From: UBA4582 sp047630175
Lineage (GTDB): Bacteria > Pseudomonadota > Gammaproteobacteria > Pseudomonadales > Azotimanducaceae
NCBI GenBank assembly: GCA_047630175.1
Contig: JBLHVI010000001.1
Coordinates: 124,001-188,000, forward strand
Direction of reading: 5' to 3'
DNA: 64,000 bases
Positions 51,726-61,393 of the stretch are shown here, piece by piece. The notes under the pieces are model-generated. The model saw only the letters and a list, made by a program, of their open reading frames with translations. It did no database searches and had not been told where the DNA came from. Both the position numbers and the translations under genes were made by a program. The first letter of the stretch is position 1; each line of letters starts with the position of its first letter.

Positions 51726-54138
51726 CTGACTCCAACCTCCTATTGACGCCTACCCAATAACTTACTGTCTCCAACAAGCTAGACTTTGCTAGAGGTTTTG
51801 AAAGGAAAGCGTCCATTTTAATGCCGCGACTAAGGGCTTCACGTTCTGCCATAACGTCCGCAGTAAAAGCAATGATGGGAATTTTGGCCGTTGGTTCTGC
51901 TAGGTTACGGATAGCAACCGTCGCCTCATAGCCGTCCATCACCGGCATTTGCAGGTCCATTAGGATGACATTTGGGCTCACTAATTTGACTTTCTGTAGT
52001 GCCTCAACACCGTTCTCGGCAGCTTCAACGGTATATCCGGCCTTTTCAAGAACGATGGTAGCAAACAGGCGGTTTGCCTCACTGTCTTCTACCAATAGTA
52101 CGAGACCGGTACTATTACAATTGCCATTTTCTACCGGTACCCTGCGAACGTGCGAGTTGACGCCGCAAACTGCTTTTAGAAAGGGTAATGGTTTTAATGC
52201 ATAACTAAACTGCATATCGAAACGATTATTCTCGTTCGTAGCTTTCTTCGAGTCTCGGGTATAAGGAGTAATAGCCATCAAAATAGTGTTTTTAGACTCT
52301 TGCAGTGAACCCAACAGGAAGTTAGACCAGACCGGTGCCTCAGGTAAGCAGCAAACTACGATCGTTGTGTTGATAGCAACTTGTTGAGTCATTAGTTGCA
52401 GGCTGTCAGCGTCACTGATCACTCTCACTGACGCAACCCATCCCTGCAACATACGCGTCAGCGTTTGGGCAAGATCTAGATCATCTCCAACAACAACAAT
52501 CTGTCGTTCTCCCAAACGTTGTTTGAGTGCGATGTGCTCCTGCCGATCTACGTCGTCGACGCCAACTCTTTCGTTGGACTGACCGCTTGGGGAAATGGGT
52601 AATTCGAACCAAAACTCGCTACCAATACCCTGTGCACTGACTATTCCGATAGAGCCGCCCATGAGTTCAACTAATCGCCTTGAGATTGACAGGCCCAGAC
52701 CCGCACCCCCAGAGCGTCGTGCATTGGATTTGTCCACTTGAACAAACTCATTGAAAACGTTCGTCTGGGCTTTAGCCGCTATACCCTCGCCAGTATCGGA
52801 TACGACAAAACGTATAAAGTTTTGTTGCTCGCTTTGGGGTGCTTCAATTGCCTCCTCAATACGTAGGTGGACATGTCCGGTTTGCGTAAACTTACACGCA
52901 TTGCCGATCAGATTATTAAGCACTTGACGGGTTCTCACAGAATCTCCGACAATCGAATGTGGTACGTCAGGTGATAAAATGCCGGCGAGTAGAATACCTT
53001 TCTCGCAAAATTGTGGATGGAACAAACTTAAGACCTGATCAACCGTGTCTATAAGGCTAAATGTGGATGTTTCTACGTCCAAATGACCGGCCTCGATCTT
53101 TGACATGTCGAGTACATTGTTAAGCAACGACATGAGAACGGCACTGGATTCTTCTGCGGTTTCAGCTAGAACGCGCTGCTCGTCTATCAGCTTTGTGTCG
53201 CGTAGTAACGTCAGAGTTCCTAAAATGGCATGCATGGGTGTGCGTAACTCATGACTCATCACGGACAAAAATTCAGTCTTGGCCCTGCTCGCCTGTTCTG
53301 CCGTTACTTTAGCAATCTTTAGTTCTTGCTCGGTGATTTTTCGAATTTCGATTTCGGCGGCAAGCTCATCAGTTTGCTGGCGAAGTTCTTCTGTTCGCTC
53401 AGCAACCCTTTCTTCGAGTTGACCGATAAAACGAGAAATCGTGCCGCTTAGCAATCTAAGTTCCATTGGACCGCGGTCGACGGGCCGGAATAAATGCCCT
53501 AGCGCTATTGCATCTTCGGCATCGATGGTCAGTTTTCGGACAGGTCTGGCGATCTGGTGAAGTAGAGCTCCCAGTAGCAAGATCATCAGGATGGTATATC
53601 CAACATAGAACCCCAGGTCGAAAATCTCCCGCGATACTGTTTCTGTGCGTACTGCCTCGCTAGCGATTACTACTTGATACTCTACATCTTCGTCAAGTTG
53701 TAGAATCAGATTGTGGAGTTTTGCCGCAGTCTTATCATATTGTATAAGAGATGACTGGTCTAACGGCTTTGATCCGCTATCTACGATATGCCCAATCTCT
53801 GCGATAAATGAATCGATCAGATCCATGGTCTCGCGTTCCCGCTGTAGCAATGGAAATTTACGCAGCTCTGTAAGTGCTTCATGGAGTCCTTGTACCTGCT
53901 TGCGAGCGCCTGGTACGAGATAACTGATCTCGCTGCCAATGACCAGGTCGGCGGTCACCAACATATGCCCTGAGGCGTCACGGAAGCGATGCACCCACGC
54001 TTTAGTAATCGAATATTGCCCGGCATTTTGTTCTAGTTCGCGAAGCTGATTGTGACGATAGTTGACGCTGGTCGATACCATCAAGCCACCGATACTTGAA
54101 ATTGTCAGGCCAATGATGAGGTAAGATGCAATACGCAT
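51700..54138 (-). CDS. Hybrid sensor histidine kinase with two receiver-type domains
   Basis: 812 residues. Membrane segments at about 4-22 and 176-195 flank a helical periplasmic sensor of about 150 residues. A HAMP-like linker and a coiled coil (240-285) follow. The kinase core has the phosphoacceptor His296 in SVMSHELRTPMHAIL, N box NLIGNACKFT near 410, DTGEGIA and GGAGLGLSISRRL. A first receiver-like domain (about 540-660) lacks an obvious phospho-Asp motif; a second (about 690-805) is intact, with VLLVEDSEANR, LMDLQMPVMDG and FLSKPL. The start ATG is two bases after the preceding stop. BvgS/ArcB-like relay to the HPt protein encoded downstream is expected. Confidence 0.9.
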   Translation of the reverse strand: MRIASYLIIGLTISSIGGLMVSTSVNYRHNQLRELEQNAGQYSITKAWVHRFRDASGHMLVTADLVIGSEISYLVPGARKQVQGLHEALTELRKFPLLQRERETMDLIDSFIAEIGHIVDSGSKPLDQSSLIQYDKTAAKLHNLILQLDEDVEYQVVIASEAVRTETVSREIFDLGFYVGYTILMILLLGALLHQIARPVRKLTIDAEDAIALGHLFRPVDRGPMELRLLSGTISRFIGQLEERVAERTEELRQQTDELAAEIEIRKITEQELKIAKVTAEQASRAKTEFLSVMSHELRTPMHAILGTLTLLRDTKLIDEQRVLAETAEESSAVLMSLLNNVLDMSKIEAGHLDVETSTFSLIDTVDQVLSLFHPQFCEKGILLAGILSPDVPHSIVGDSVRTRQVLNNLIGNACKFTQTGHVHLRIEEAIEAPQSEQQNFIRFVVSDTGEGIAAKAQTNVFNEFVQVDKSNARRSGGAGLGLSISRRLVELMGGSIGIVSAQGIGSEFWFELPISPSGQSNERVGVDDVDRQEHIALKQRLGERQIVVVGDDLDLAQTLTRMLQGWVASVRVISDADSLQLMTQQVAINTTIVVCCLPEAPVWSNFLLGSLQESKNTILMAITPYTRDSKKATNENNRFDMQFSYALKPLPFLKAVCGVNSHVRRVPVENGNCNSTGLVLLVEDSEANRLFATIVLEKAGYTVEAAENGVEALQKVKLVSPNVILMDLQMPVMDGYEATVAIRNLAEPTAKIPIIAFTADVMAEREALSRGIKMDAFLSKPLAKSSLLETVSYWVGVNRRLESDEETFIKQ

Positions 54139-54140
54139 TC

Positions 54141-54839
54141 CTATCTAGCCAACTTTGTAATGCCATTGCTAACAAGTACGTCCTTCCAGATGAGCTGAGT
54201 GACGCTGATAGTTTTCATGGCTGATCGGATCACAGAGAGCGCTAGTTCAAGCCCTTGCTGTGATATGCCAAGATCACTGGTGTCACCTGAATTCAATCTA
54301 TCAAGAAGCTCTTTTAGCTCGTCCATCCCAAGTCCCTGCAGCAGTGTCTGAAACTTCTCGGTAGTAAGCTCATTGCTCGCAGAATTCCGGGTTCGTTGAA
54401 AGACAAATCCGCTAACTTGTAGGCGTAAATCGAGCGCCCAGACGATCTCATCAATACCCCATTCACCGAGTTCCGAACGGGCCTGAACAAATCCTGTTGG
54501 TTGCTTATTCTCAAAAATGACGTATAGCGAATGGCGCCCGAATTCGTCAGCGTGAATTTCGAAGGGTAGCTTCGCCGCCAACGCTAAATCAAGTTCTTTA
54601 TTGAAGGTCCCAACATAGGTTCTGAATGTCACTGGCCCGGGATAGAGTTGGTGAATGGCCGCAACAGGATCTCGCAACGCACAGTAAGTAACAGCTACCG
54701 CGCTTGGTACATGCATACCAACCAATAGTAAAACAATCGAAAAGGCTTTCTTAGTATCGCAGAACTGGTTCAAGAGTCTGCCAACATCGATACTGCGCTT
54801 TTGTTTACCTTCTACGTCGAATTTGCAGGTCAAATACAC
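54141..54839 (-). CDS. Exported protein of unknown family in a kinase operon
   Basis: 232 residues, not recognised. A hydrophobic signal at about 32-49 (AFSIVLLLVGMHVPSAVA) predicts export; the mature part begins VTYCALRDPVAAIHQLYPGP. It is mixed alpha/beta with a conserved-looking core LPFEIHADEFGRHSLYVIFENKQPTGFVQARSELGEWGIDEIVWALD. The GTG start at 54839 has AGGAG seven bases upstream and lies within the preceding barrel gene (35-base overlap); the kinase gene starts two bases after its stop. The position between an outer-membrane barrel and a sensor kinase suggests a periplasmic ligand-binding or coupling partner. That is inference. Confidence 0.65.
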   Translation of the reverse strand: MYLTCKFDVEGKQKRSIDVGRLLNQFCDTKKAFSIVLLLVGMHVPSAVAVTYCALRDPVAAIHQLYPGPVTFRTYVGTFNKELDLALAAKLPFEIHADEFGRHSLYVIFENKQPTGFVQARSELGEWGIDEIVWALDLRLQVSGFVFQRTRNSASNELTTEKFQTLLQGLGMDELKELLDRLNSGDTSDLGISQQGLELALSVIRSAMKTISVTQLIWKDVLVSNGITKLAR

Positions 54840-55860
54840 CGTCTGTCTCCTGATTATTGGCAGGGTTCAACTTACGTTTGTACTGTGCGCTTAACGTCCA
54901 TTTTGACGTCGGTTGATATCGAAGCCCAACTGCCAACGACGTCGACTCTTGACTAACACTCAGTCGATATTTCTTCTCCCAGCGGCTTTGCAAGTAGGTC
55001 GTTACTGAACCATTTCGCGACAGCGCGTTAAGTTCTATCAATCCGTTTGTAATATCGGAACCGTCATCTGTTCCTACTGAAATTTCGGACATCATTCCAA
55101 ACCACCCGTGGTACCACTGCCCATCTATGCCGACTCTGGTTCTTTCAACAAAACCCCCAGTCGGCTGCTGTACTTTGCCCGTGAATGCCGACGCTCCAAT
55201 TCCATTAACACCAAAAAACGCTTGTGAACCCTGTCTACTGCCGAAACGCGCAGTGATAGCCCAGGGATCACCGTCAACGGCGTAATCAAGGCCTGAGCCG
55301 CGAGTGACACTAATTGCATAAGTTAATTTAGTAAGGTCGCCGTTTAAACTGAGGCCCCAGTCAGTTTTTAAGCCTAAATTAGAACCATTAGTAAATTGTC
55401 TAAGCGTGCCGTTGGTATCTATCGACGATTCAAGTCCGTAATTGAGCTCGGGGTGCCCAATGAGGAAGTTTAGACGACCGTCACCTGTCAGATGGAAGTT
55501 AATGGTGTTTACCCTTGCCATCAATTTCCAGTCATTCTCTGATGTCAGAAAAGCCGGACGTTGACCCAAGCTATAGGCCTTGACCAGATATAGTTGAACC
55601 ACGGTTGTTGCGACATTTCTGTCACCTTCAGTGATGGTGCTATGAATATCAATTCCTGCTGTGCTAACGCCCCCGAAATTGCTACTGCCTTTAGTGATGT
55701 TTTTCGCTGATCCTGACAAATCGGCGGTTATACGGAGGTTGCGTATCCAGTCATCACCATTTGCCGCTGGCAGCCAGAGGCAGGCTGTAATCAAGCTTAT
55801 GATCCAGTTTTGGTAGTGCGCACCTCGCGCAAATCGACCATTAAGGGCTCGCTTGTTCAT
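54805..55860 (-). CDS. Outer-membrane beta-barrel protein heading the signalling operon
   Basis: About 351 residues from the ATG at 55860. A signal segment NWIISLITACLWLPAANG ends near residue 36. The rest consists of alternating strands with aromatic residues (LRITADLSGSAKN, GRLNFLIGHPELNYG, KLTYAISVTRGSG, GQWYHGWFGMMSEISVG, WTLSAQYKRKL), typical of porin-like barrels, but it ends in Arg-Arg rather than an aromatic residue. No named family is recognised. It is the first of four overlapping genes (55860 to 50244). A GTG at 55926 would add 22 residues. Its partnership with a sensor kinase recalls surface-sensing systems, which is speculative. Confidence 0.65.
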   Translation of the reverse strand: MNKRALNGRFARGAHYQNWIISLITACLWLPAANGDDWIRNLRITADLSGSAKNITKGSSNFGGVSTAGIDIHSTITEGDRNVATTVVQLYLVKAYSLGQRPAFLTSENDWKLMARVNTINFHLTGDGRLNFLIGHPELNYGLESSIDTNGTLRQFTNGSNLGLKTDWGLSLNGDLTKLTYAISVTRGSGLDYAVDGDPWAITARFGSRQGSQAFFGVNGIGASAFTGKVQQPTGGFVERTRVGIDGQWYHGWFGMMSEISVGTDDGSDITNGLIELNALSRNGSVTTYLQSRWEKKYRLSVSQESTSLAVGLRYQPTSKWTLSAQYKRKLNPANNQETDGVFDLQIRRRR

Positions 55861-56517
55861 CCGTGGTGCCAACTTATTTAGCAATGGTTCATATTGACTA
55901 TGTGATGCAATCAATATGCCAAACACTCACCCCGGACATTTTGGCCTTCGGTTTTGCTTTTTCCCTCGATTCGCAACTTCCAATCGCGTATTGCGAGGCA
56001 GGATGCGTCTCAAATCGGATTTACATTGTAAAAATCAATCATGCACCTGCATAAGGGACATGACAATTTTCTCCGACACCGCATGGTCGGATCGTTAATG
56101 TTTGCTCACCCGAAGCTGTATCGGGTATTGATCGGAATATCGCAGTACTTTTAGGCAAATTTGTTGCTTAGTATTATGAACCGCCAACTTAGTGGTGGAC
56201 TACTACGACGACAGTTCGTTATGGAAAGTTGTTTTATCGCTGCGAAAAACGTCGGACAAGCAGTCACTAACTAACGTTACGTCAGTCCAGAACCCGTCGA
56301 CCAGCTGCTAATTAAGAAGTTTGGCGGTAGCACTACTGTGTGAAATATACCCATGTTGTAGCTGACCGTGAGCGGCATAGACAAAAGTGCGTGCCGTTTT
56401 GTTATTCGGATAATATTCCCTATTGGCTGCGTCTCTTTATATTTTGCTATCAGCCGGCAATATCATCGCATATCTCAGGACTTCAAAAACAGAGGCTATA
56501 AATCTGCCTAGCTTTCT
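55861..56517. other. Intergenic stretch of about 650 bases, nothing recognised
   Basis: Between the barrel gene start and the 3' end of the flippase gene. It should hold the promoter of the four-gene signalling operon. No open frame with a ribosome site and no clear hairpin-plus-T terminator were seen. Confidence 0.4.
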
Positions 56518-57969
56518 TTATGGCCCAGCGCTTTGTCGAGTCATCAGGTTCCCAATAAGTTGTTTTACCTCAGGAAATGAATTGTATATGGAGAAACACA
56601 ACATGAAAAACAGGACCAAGGCCGAGACGGTAGCGAGCAACCCATCAGTGATCTTATCGTCGAATAGTACACTTTGGGATAATGCCAAGGTTGTAACGAT
56701 GAAAATGACGAATAGCAGGGAGGGTTTAACCGATTTTACGGCTAGATGTCGTCCATTGAACGGAATATCTAAAAATAGATACGCGGCTGTAAGCGCGCAG
56801 AATTCGCCTATAAATGCCATCGCTGCAATCGCATGTATCGGCCAGTGCAGATAAGCCGCGAGCAAACAAAGGGGTATTGCTATTAAGCGTGCAAGATTGG
56901 CAAACAATTCACACTTTGGTTTGGCCATCGCTAACGTAATTACTGAAGGAGCGATTCGGAGTATCCGTACGCACACCATCAACGCGATCCACGGAAGTAT
57001 AGGCAAGCTTGCGCTGAACTTTTCGCCAAAGATAAAGATCAGTAAATGCGGCCCGACCGAAATAAAACCTGCAAACGCAATTGCACTCAGAAGAATTGCA
57101 GAGGTAACCAAGTAAGAACAAGTAGCCTCAAAACTTCGCTTATCGTGAAATGACCGAGCTACTATTGGCAGCGCTATCGAATTACACAAACGATGTAGCA
57201 TCATTGCAGGCAAAATTAGCAACGTAAAAACGACACTATAAAGACCCAGCATAGTCATATCATAATATGTTCCTATTATGATTTTTTCCCCCTGAAATAC
57301 AAAAAATAACAATAATCCACTAATCATCAGCGGCCACGCAAATCGAAACATCTTGATAATCACTGTGATTTGCCCAAATAGCTGATAGCGACGTCGAGCA
57401 GTAATATGAGAAATGACTACATTGAATAATGGTATTACCATGATGATGATAAGGACAGCTCGATAGTCGGGAAAAAGGTAAACGAGCGGGAAAACCAGCA
57501 GTGTGGCGAGCGCCTGAGGTAAGCTAGCGTTGATCGCCGCAGGGAACAAGTCCATATTTCTTTGCATGACGACATAATCGAGATGTTTGAAACTGGTAAT
57601 GACCGGTATTAATGCTAGCAATTGAAACGCCCACAGAGAGTCATGCAATCGAAACAGCGAGGTTATTGGCCATGCTAAAAGGTAGAGCAGCGCGCCTATG
57701 ATTAGACCTCGGAGAATGCTCATAAAATGGGCGGCTCCGAGCATTAGATCACTTTCACCATCAGGGTCCTGAAGCAGGATCTTGTCAACTGATATGGCAC
57801 TCGCCATCTCAACAAAAGCCAATGTTGCTGCTAGCGCTGCCGCAATACCGAAGTCAGCAACTGATATTTCTCGTGCTACGACAACGTTACGAAGAAATGA
57901 ACAGGCCAAAGAAATTAGCTGCGCACTTACTAATAGCGAACTAGCGTAAACTAGATTTTTTAGTCTCAA
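56518..57969 (-). CDS. Oligosaccharide flippase (Wzx/MATE-like)
   Basis: 483 residues with about 12-14 membrane segments and only short loops. The N-terminal SLACSFLRNVVVAREISVADFGIAAAL is typical of polysaccharide transport (Wzx/RfbX) proteins, with a Lys/Arg-rich central loop near ITARRRYQ. It would flip lipid-linked oligosaccharides across the inner membrane for exopolysaccharide or O-antigen assembly. The start appears to be TTG after AAAGAG. It follows the ATP-grasp gene by five bases and ends the minus-strand group. The Wzy polymerase is not in the window. Confidence 0.85.
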   Translation of the reverse strand: MRLKNLVYASSLLVSAQLISLACSFLRNVVVAREISVADFGIAAALAATLAFVEMASAISVDKILLQDPDGESDLMLGAAHFMSILRGLIIGALLYLLAWPITSLFRLHDSLWAFQLLALIPVITSFKHLDYVVMQRNMDLFPAAINASLPQALATLLVFPLVYLFPDYRAVLIIIMVIPLFNVVISHITARRRYQLFGQITVIIKMFRFAWPLMISGLLLFFVFQGEKIIIGTYYDMTMLGLYSVVFTLLILPAMMLHRLCNSIALPIVARSFHDKRSFEATCSYLVTSAILLSAIAFAGFISVGPHLLIFIFGEKFSASLPILPWIALMVCVRILRIAPSVITLAMAKPKCELFANLARLIAIPLCLLAAYLHWPIHAIAAMAFIGEFCALTAAYLFLDIPFNGRHLAVKSVKPSLLFVIFIVTTLALSQSVLFDDKITDGLLATVSALVLFFMLCFSIYNSFPEVKQLIGNLMTRQSAGP

Positions 57970-57974
57970 TGTTC

Positions 57975-59123
57975 TTAACTCTTTAAATTGGTGTCATACT
58001 TTGGCGGCCGCATTTTCAAACAAACAACCCGCCGGAAAAGCTCGCTCTTCTTAATAATAGAGCCTATTGGGTCGCGAATGATTAATCTCAAGAATCTATT
58101 CGCCTCGCATCGACTTAACTTTGATGGCCAAAAAATAGTTGAGATTGCGTGACTCAGTGAAAATGTAGCGCCTGAATAACGGGTTAAACCTTGACAGACA
58201 ATATTTTGGTGCAGATCAGTAGGCATCGATAAAAGGTCGATGCCTATGTAAGTGCTGAGTTCTACCGAAGCCCAAAACCTGGCATTGAACTCAATTAGAT
58301 ACAATTTTCCAGATGCGTCGATTCGTGCATCGATATGTGCTGGCCCAGTGTAAGACGCATTAGTCACAATTTTCTTTGCGAGACCCACTAGGTCTGCACC
58401 GTGGGGAAATCGATCTCCGCCAGAGGTTCGCTGTTGAACGTAAGCAACGTGAACCTGCCCTGCTCTGCACAAAAGACTCACCCCAATATCGTCACCGTCA
58501 ATATATTGCTGAACCACAAGTGGATGATAGTTATAGTCGGTATCGTCAATTATTGCCTGCAGCTGTTTTGGCGTCTTTGCTACGCGTATACCAATTCCAC
58601 CACTCATGGCTATTGGCTTTACTATTAAGGGAAAAGAGATTTCAGCGTTAGCACATAAGAAGGATGTCAAACCGTATCGGTCTTCGACAACAGCGGTCAA
58701 CGGAATCGGCAGGTTGAGAAGGTTGCACAATTCGCTGAATTTGTCTTTTCTGTACAGATTGTCGAACGACGATAACGAGGGCAACGGGAATGTCTTCAGC
58801 GGGTTTTCACTAGCAGTAATAATCAAAGCACGGGTACTAATATCACCCGCGGCGATGAACAAATTGTCCGTCTTATCCAAAGCCAGATCTGAAATTAATC
58901 GCATTAATTGATGTTGAATGATTTCCTCTTCGACTTCGTAAAATGTTTCGCAGGCTGCGGCAAACCGAAGATAACTGCACCCATATCTGGAGAGCACCAC
59001 ACATTTCCGGCCCCAGAAGCTAGCGACGCGCAGTAGGGCCGTAGCCACTAAAGGATCATTTGCAATAATTACGATATTATTGATAGCGTTCTCCTTGTAG
59101 AATTTTACCGAGGACAGCTCCAA
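57975..59123 (-). CDS. ATP-grasp protein of the polysaccharide locus
   Basis: 382 residues. The N-terminal nucleotide-binding-like domain (NIVIIANDPLVATALLRVASFWGRKCVVLS) is followed by an ATP-grasp fold: FPLIVKPIAMSGGIGIRVA near residue 172, VVQQYIDGDDIGVSLL near 208 and the metal-binding YLIEFNARFWASVELS near 275. These enzymes join a carboxylate to an amine or thiol. Here it might ligate an amino acid to a sugar carboxylate (for example glucuronate from Ugd), but the substrate is unknown. The formal start is TTG at 59123; a better-placed AAGGAG precedes an ATC codon at 59084, where homology begins. Confidence 0.75.
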   Translation of the reverse strand: MELSSVKFYKENAINNIVIIANDPLVATALLRVASFWGRKCVVLSRYGCSYLRFAAACETFYEVEEEIIQHQLMRLISDLALDKTDNLFIAAGDISTRALIITASENPLKTFPLPSLSSFDNLYRKDKFSELCNLLNLPIPLTAVVEDRYGLTSFLCANAEISFPLIVKPIAMSGGIGIRVAKTPKQLQAIIDDTDYNYHPLVVQQYIDGDDIGVSLLCRAGQVHVAYVQQRTSGGDRFPHGADLVGLAKKIVTNASYTGPAHIDARIDASGKLYLIEFNARFWASVELSTYIGIDLLSMPTDLHQNIVCQGLTRYSGATFSLSHAISTIFWPSKLSRCEANRFLRLIIRDPIGSIIKKSELFRRVVCLKMRPPKYDTNLKS

Positions 59124-59212
59124 CCGGTATTGGGTTGGGGTTTTTACAGTGAAGACGCGTGCATTGATTAACGCGGCAACCGTATCGCTTGTAATTTTGT
59201 ATCGGTGGAAAT

Positions 59213-60592
59213 TTAAGCATCATAGGCAATAACCCTTTGCTCAACGGACGACGCATTATCGATATCTAATCCTGAGCTCCTGCCAATGCCGATATAGTTA
59301 AGCCCATAGTCGGCACATCGCTCAGGATCGTATATATTGCGACCATCAAATATTAGCTTGTTCTTGATTTCCTTTGCTAACATCCTGAAATCGGGTTGCT
59401 TAAATTCACGCCATTCTGTGGCTACAAGTAAAGCGTCTGCACCCTGAACGGCATCATAAGGACTATCGGCGAAAGCCACGGGAAAATCTTTGAGCGCAAT
59501 GCGGGCGTTGTCCATGGCCTGGGGGTCGTAGGCATGAACCGTCGCGCCAAGTTTGCAAAGCTCCGCAGCGATAGTGATAGCTGGCGCGCATCTTATGTCG
59601 TCGGTATCAGGCTTGAATGCGAGTCCCCATAATGCGAAGACTCTTCCCGTTAAATCATTACCAAAGATCCGTGTGACCTTCTCTACTAGGATCTTTTGCT
59701 GCATATTGTTACGGTTTTCTACAGCTGAGAAAATGTTGTGTTTGAGGCCAGCGGTCTCCGCCATGTTGATCATCGCTCGGACATCTTTAGGGAAGCATGA
59801 ACCACCGTAGCCACAGCCAGGATAGTTAAATGAGATACCGATTCTAGGGTCAGAGCCAATTCCTCGACGTACGTTCTCTACATCGATATCCATGCCATCA
59901 CACATCAGTGCAATTTCATTCATAAATGATATCTTTGTCGCTAGCATTGCATTTGCGGCGTACTTGATCATCTCAGCATCTCGAACGCCCACAAACTGAA
60001 TACGTTCCTGTTTCTTAGAAAATGATCCGTAGAGTTCATTCATAGTCCGTTGGCTTTTTGGATTACTAGAGCCAACCACGATCCTATCGGGAAACATAAA
60101 ATCAGTAATAGCACTGCCTTCTTTAAGAAACTCAGGATTGCTGACGACATCAAAATCGATATTCTTTTTTCTTAATTCTAGTTCTCTGCTGATAGTTTGT
60201 TTGACCTTATCGGCTGTACCAACGGGCACGGTGGATTTGTCCACAACAACAATAGGCTGCGTCAAATGCTCTCCGATTTCCGACGCAGCATTTAGAACAT
60301 AGGCCAGGTCAGCACTGCCATCTTCGTTAGCTGGGGTGCCCACCGCAATGAAGACTACTTCTGCGTCCTGCAAGGAATGCCTAAGATCGCTGCTGAAGTT
60401 TAGTCGGCGCGCCGCGACATTACTGGCTACCATTGTTTCGAGACCAGGTTCATGAATTGGAATAATTCCTAACCGTAGTTCATCTAACTTTACGTGATCG
60501 ATATCGACACAGACGACGTGATTGCCCATTTCTGCGAAACAAGTGCCTGTCACTAAACCTACGTATCCAGTACCAATTATAACAAGTTTCAT
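59213..60592 (-). CDS. ugd: UDP-glucose 6-dehydrogenase
   Basis: 459 residues. NAD-binding GTGYVGLVTGTCFAEMGNHVVCVD at the N-terminus, VSNPEFLKEGSAITDFMFPDRIVVG near 155, catalytic Cys in NYPGCGYGGSCFPKDVRAM near 262 and the C-terminal substrate/NAD domain ALWGLAFKPDTDDIRCAPA. It oxidises UDP-glucose to UDP-glucuronate, the precursor for acidic exopolysaccharide. AAGGTG six bases before the ATG supports the start. It lies between the sugar transferase (89-base gap) and the ATP-grasp gene. Confidence 0.96.
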   Translation of the reverse strand: MKLVIIGTGYVGLVTGTCFAEMGNHVVCVDIDHVKLDELRLGIIPIHEPGLETMVASNVAARRLNFSSDLRHSLQDAEVVFIAVGTPANEDGSADLAYVLNAASEIGEHLTQPIVVVDKSTVPVGTADKVKQTISRELELRKKNIDFDVVSNPEFLKEGSAITDFMFPDRIVVGSSNPKSQRTMNELYGSFSKKQERIQFVGVRDAEMIKYAANAMLATKISFMNEIALMCDGMDIDVENVRRGIGSDPRIGISFNYPGCGYGGSCFPKDVRAMINMAETAGLKHNIFSAVENRNNMQQKILVEKVTRIFGNDLTGRVFALWGLAFKPDTDDIRCAPAITIAAELCKLGATVHAYDPQAMDNARIALKDFPVAFADSPYDAVQGADALLVATEWREFKQPDFRMLAKEIKNKLIFDGRNIYDPERCADYGLNYIGIGRSSGLDIDNASSVEQRVIAYDA

Positions 60593-60681
60593 TAATTCAC
60601 CTTTTAGCTAAATGTTTGCGGAGACGCACGAGTTAGAGATTCAAAGAAAGCCTTTTTGTCGTATGCTTCATGTAAAGTTTG

Positions 60682-61359
60682 CTAATAGGCTCCCTTACAA
60701 CTTATTACTGCTGGGACTGTCAAAATTAGTAATTTGAGGTCAAGCCAGATAGATTGCTTGCTGATGTAGGTAAGATCCATGCGTACCTGTTCGCTAAAAG
60801 GTATCTCTGATCTGCCCGAGACCTGCCAGATACAGGTAATGCCAGGTACAACATCCAGCCTACGCATCTCATAATCGCTATACTGCATGACTTCCTCTGG
60901 TACTGGGGGTCTAGGCCCTACCAAAGACATATCTCCCTGTAAGACGTTCCATAGTTGTGGCAATTCGTCGATAGACAGTGCTCTGAGCACCCGACCTAAC
61001 TTACTAACTCGGGGGTCGTTGCGCATCTTGAACAGAACTCCGCCCTCCATTTCATTCTGAGCGATAAGCGCTGATTTTTCAGTGTCCGCATCGATACGCA
61101 TCGAGCGAAATTTCCAGCACTTGAATTTCTTGCCTAACAAACCGACTCGAGAGTGTGAGAAAAAAACAGGCCCAGAAGACTCAAATTTGATAGCTAAACC
61201 AAGTAAGAATGCAAACGGGGCGAGACAAAACAGTCCAATAGTCGCTATAACGATATCGAGCGTTCGTTTGATGGTTTTGTATGATAATTGTGTGCCGGGA
61301 CCCCGCACCTCATTATTGAAAATAGGGTTGCTTGCAATCGTTCCTTCATTAATTCCCAT
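60682..61359 (-). CDS. Initiating sugar-phosphate transferase (WcaJ/PglC-type, short form)
   Basis: 225 residues. One hydrophobic hairpin near the N-terminus (IVIATIGLFCLAPFAFLLGLAIKF, residues 34-57) precedes the catalytic domain: SRVGLLGKKFKCWKFRSM, LRALSIDELPQLWNVLQGDMSLVGPRPP and VPGITCIWQVSGRSEI. It moves a sugar-phosphate from UDP-sugar to undecaprenyl phosphate, starting exopolysaccharide repeat synthesis. The four-helix N-terminal region of long WbaP/WcaJ enzymes is missing. AAGGAAG lies upstream of the ATG. A consensus sigma-54 promoter is located at 61394-61410. Confidence 0.92.
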   Translation of the reverse strand: MGINEGTIASNPIFNNEVRGPGTQLSYKTIKRTLDIVIATIGLFCLAPFAFLLGLAIKFESSGPVFFSHSRVGLLGKKFKCWKFRSMRIDADTEKSALIAQNEMEGGVLFKMRNDPRVSKLGRVLRALSIDELPQLWNVLQGDMSLVGPRPPVPEEVMQYSDYEMRRLDVVPGITCIWQVSGRSEIPFSEQVRMDLTYISKQSIWLDLKLLILTVPAVISCKGAY

Positions 61360-61393
61360 AATCTCACTTCCTTGATTGATTTAATTACAAGGT

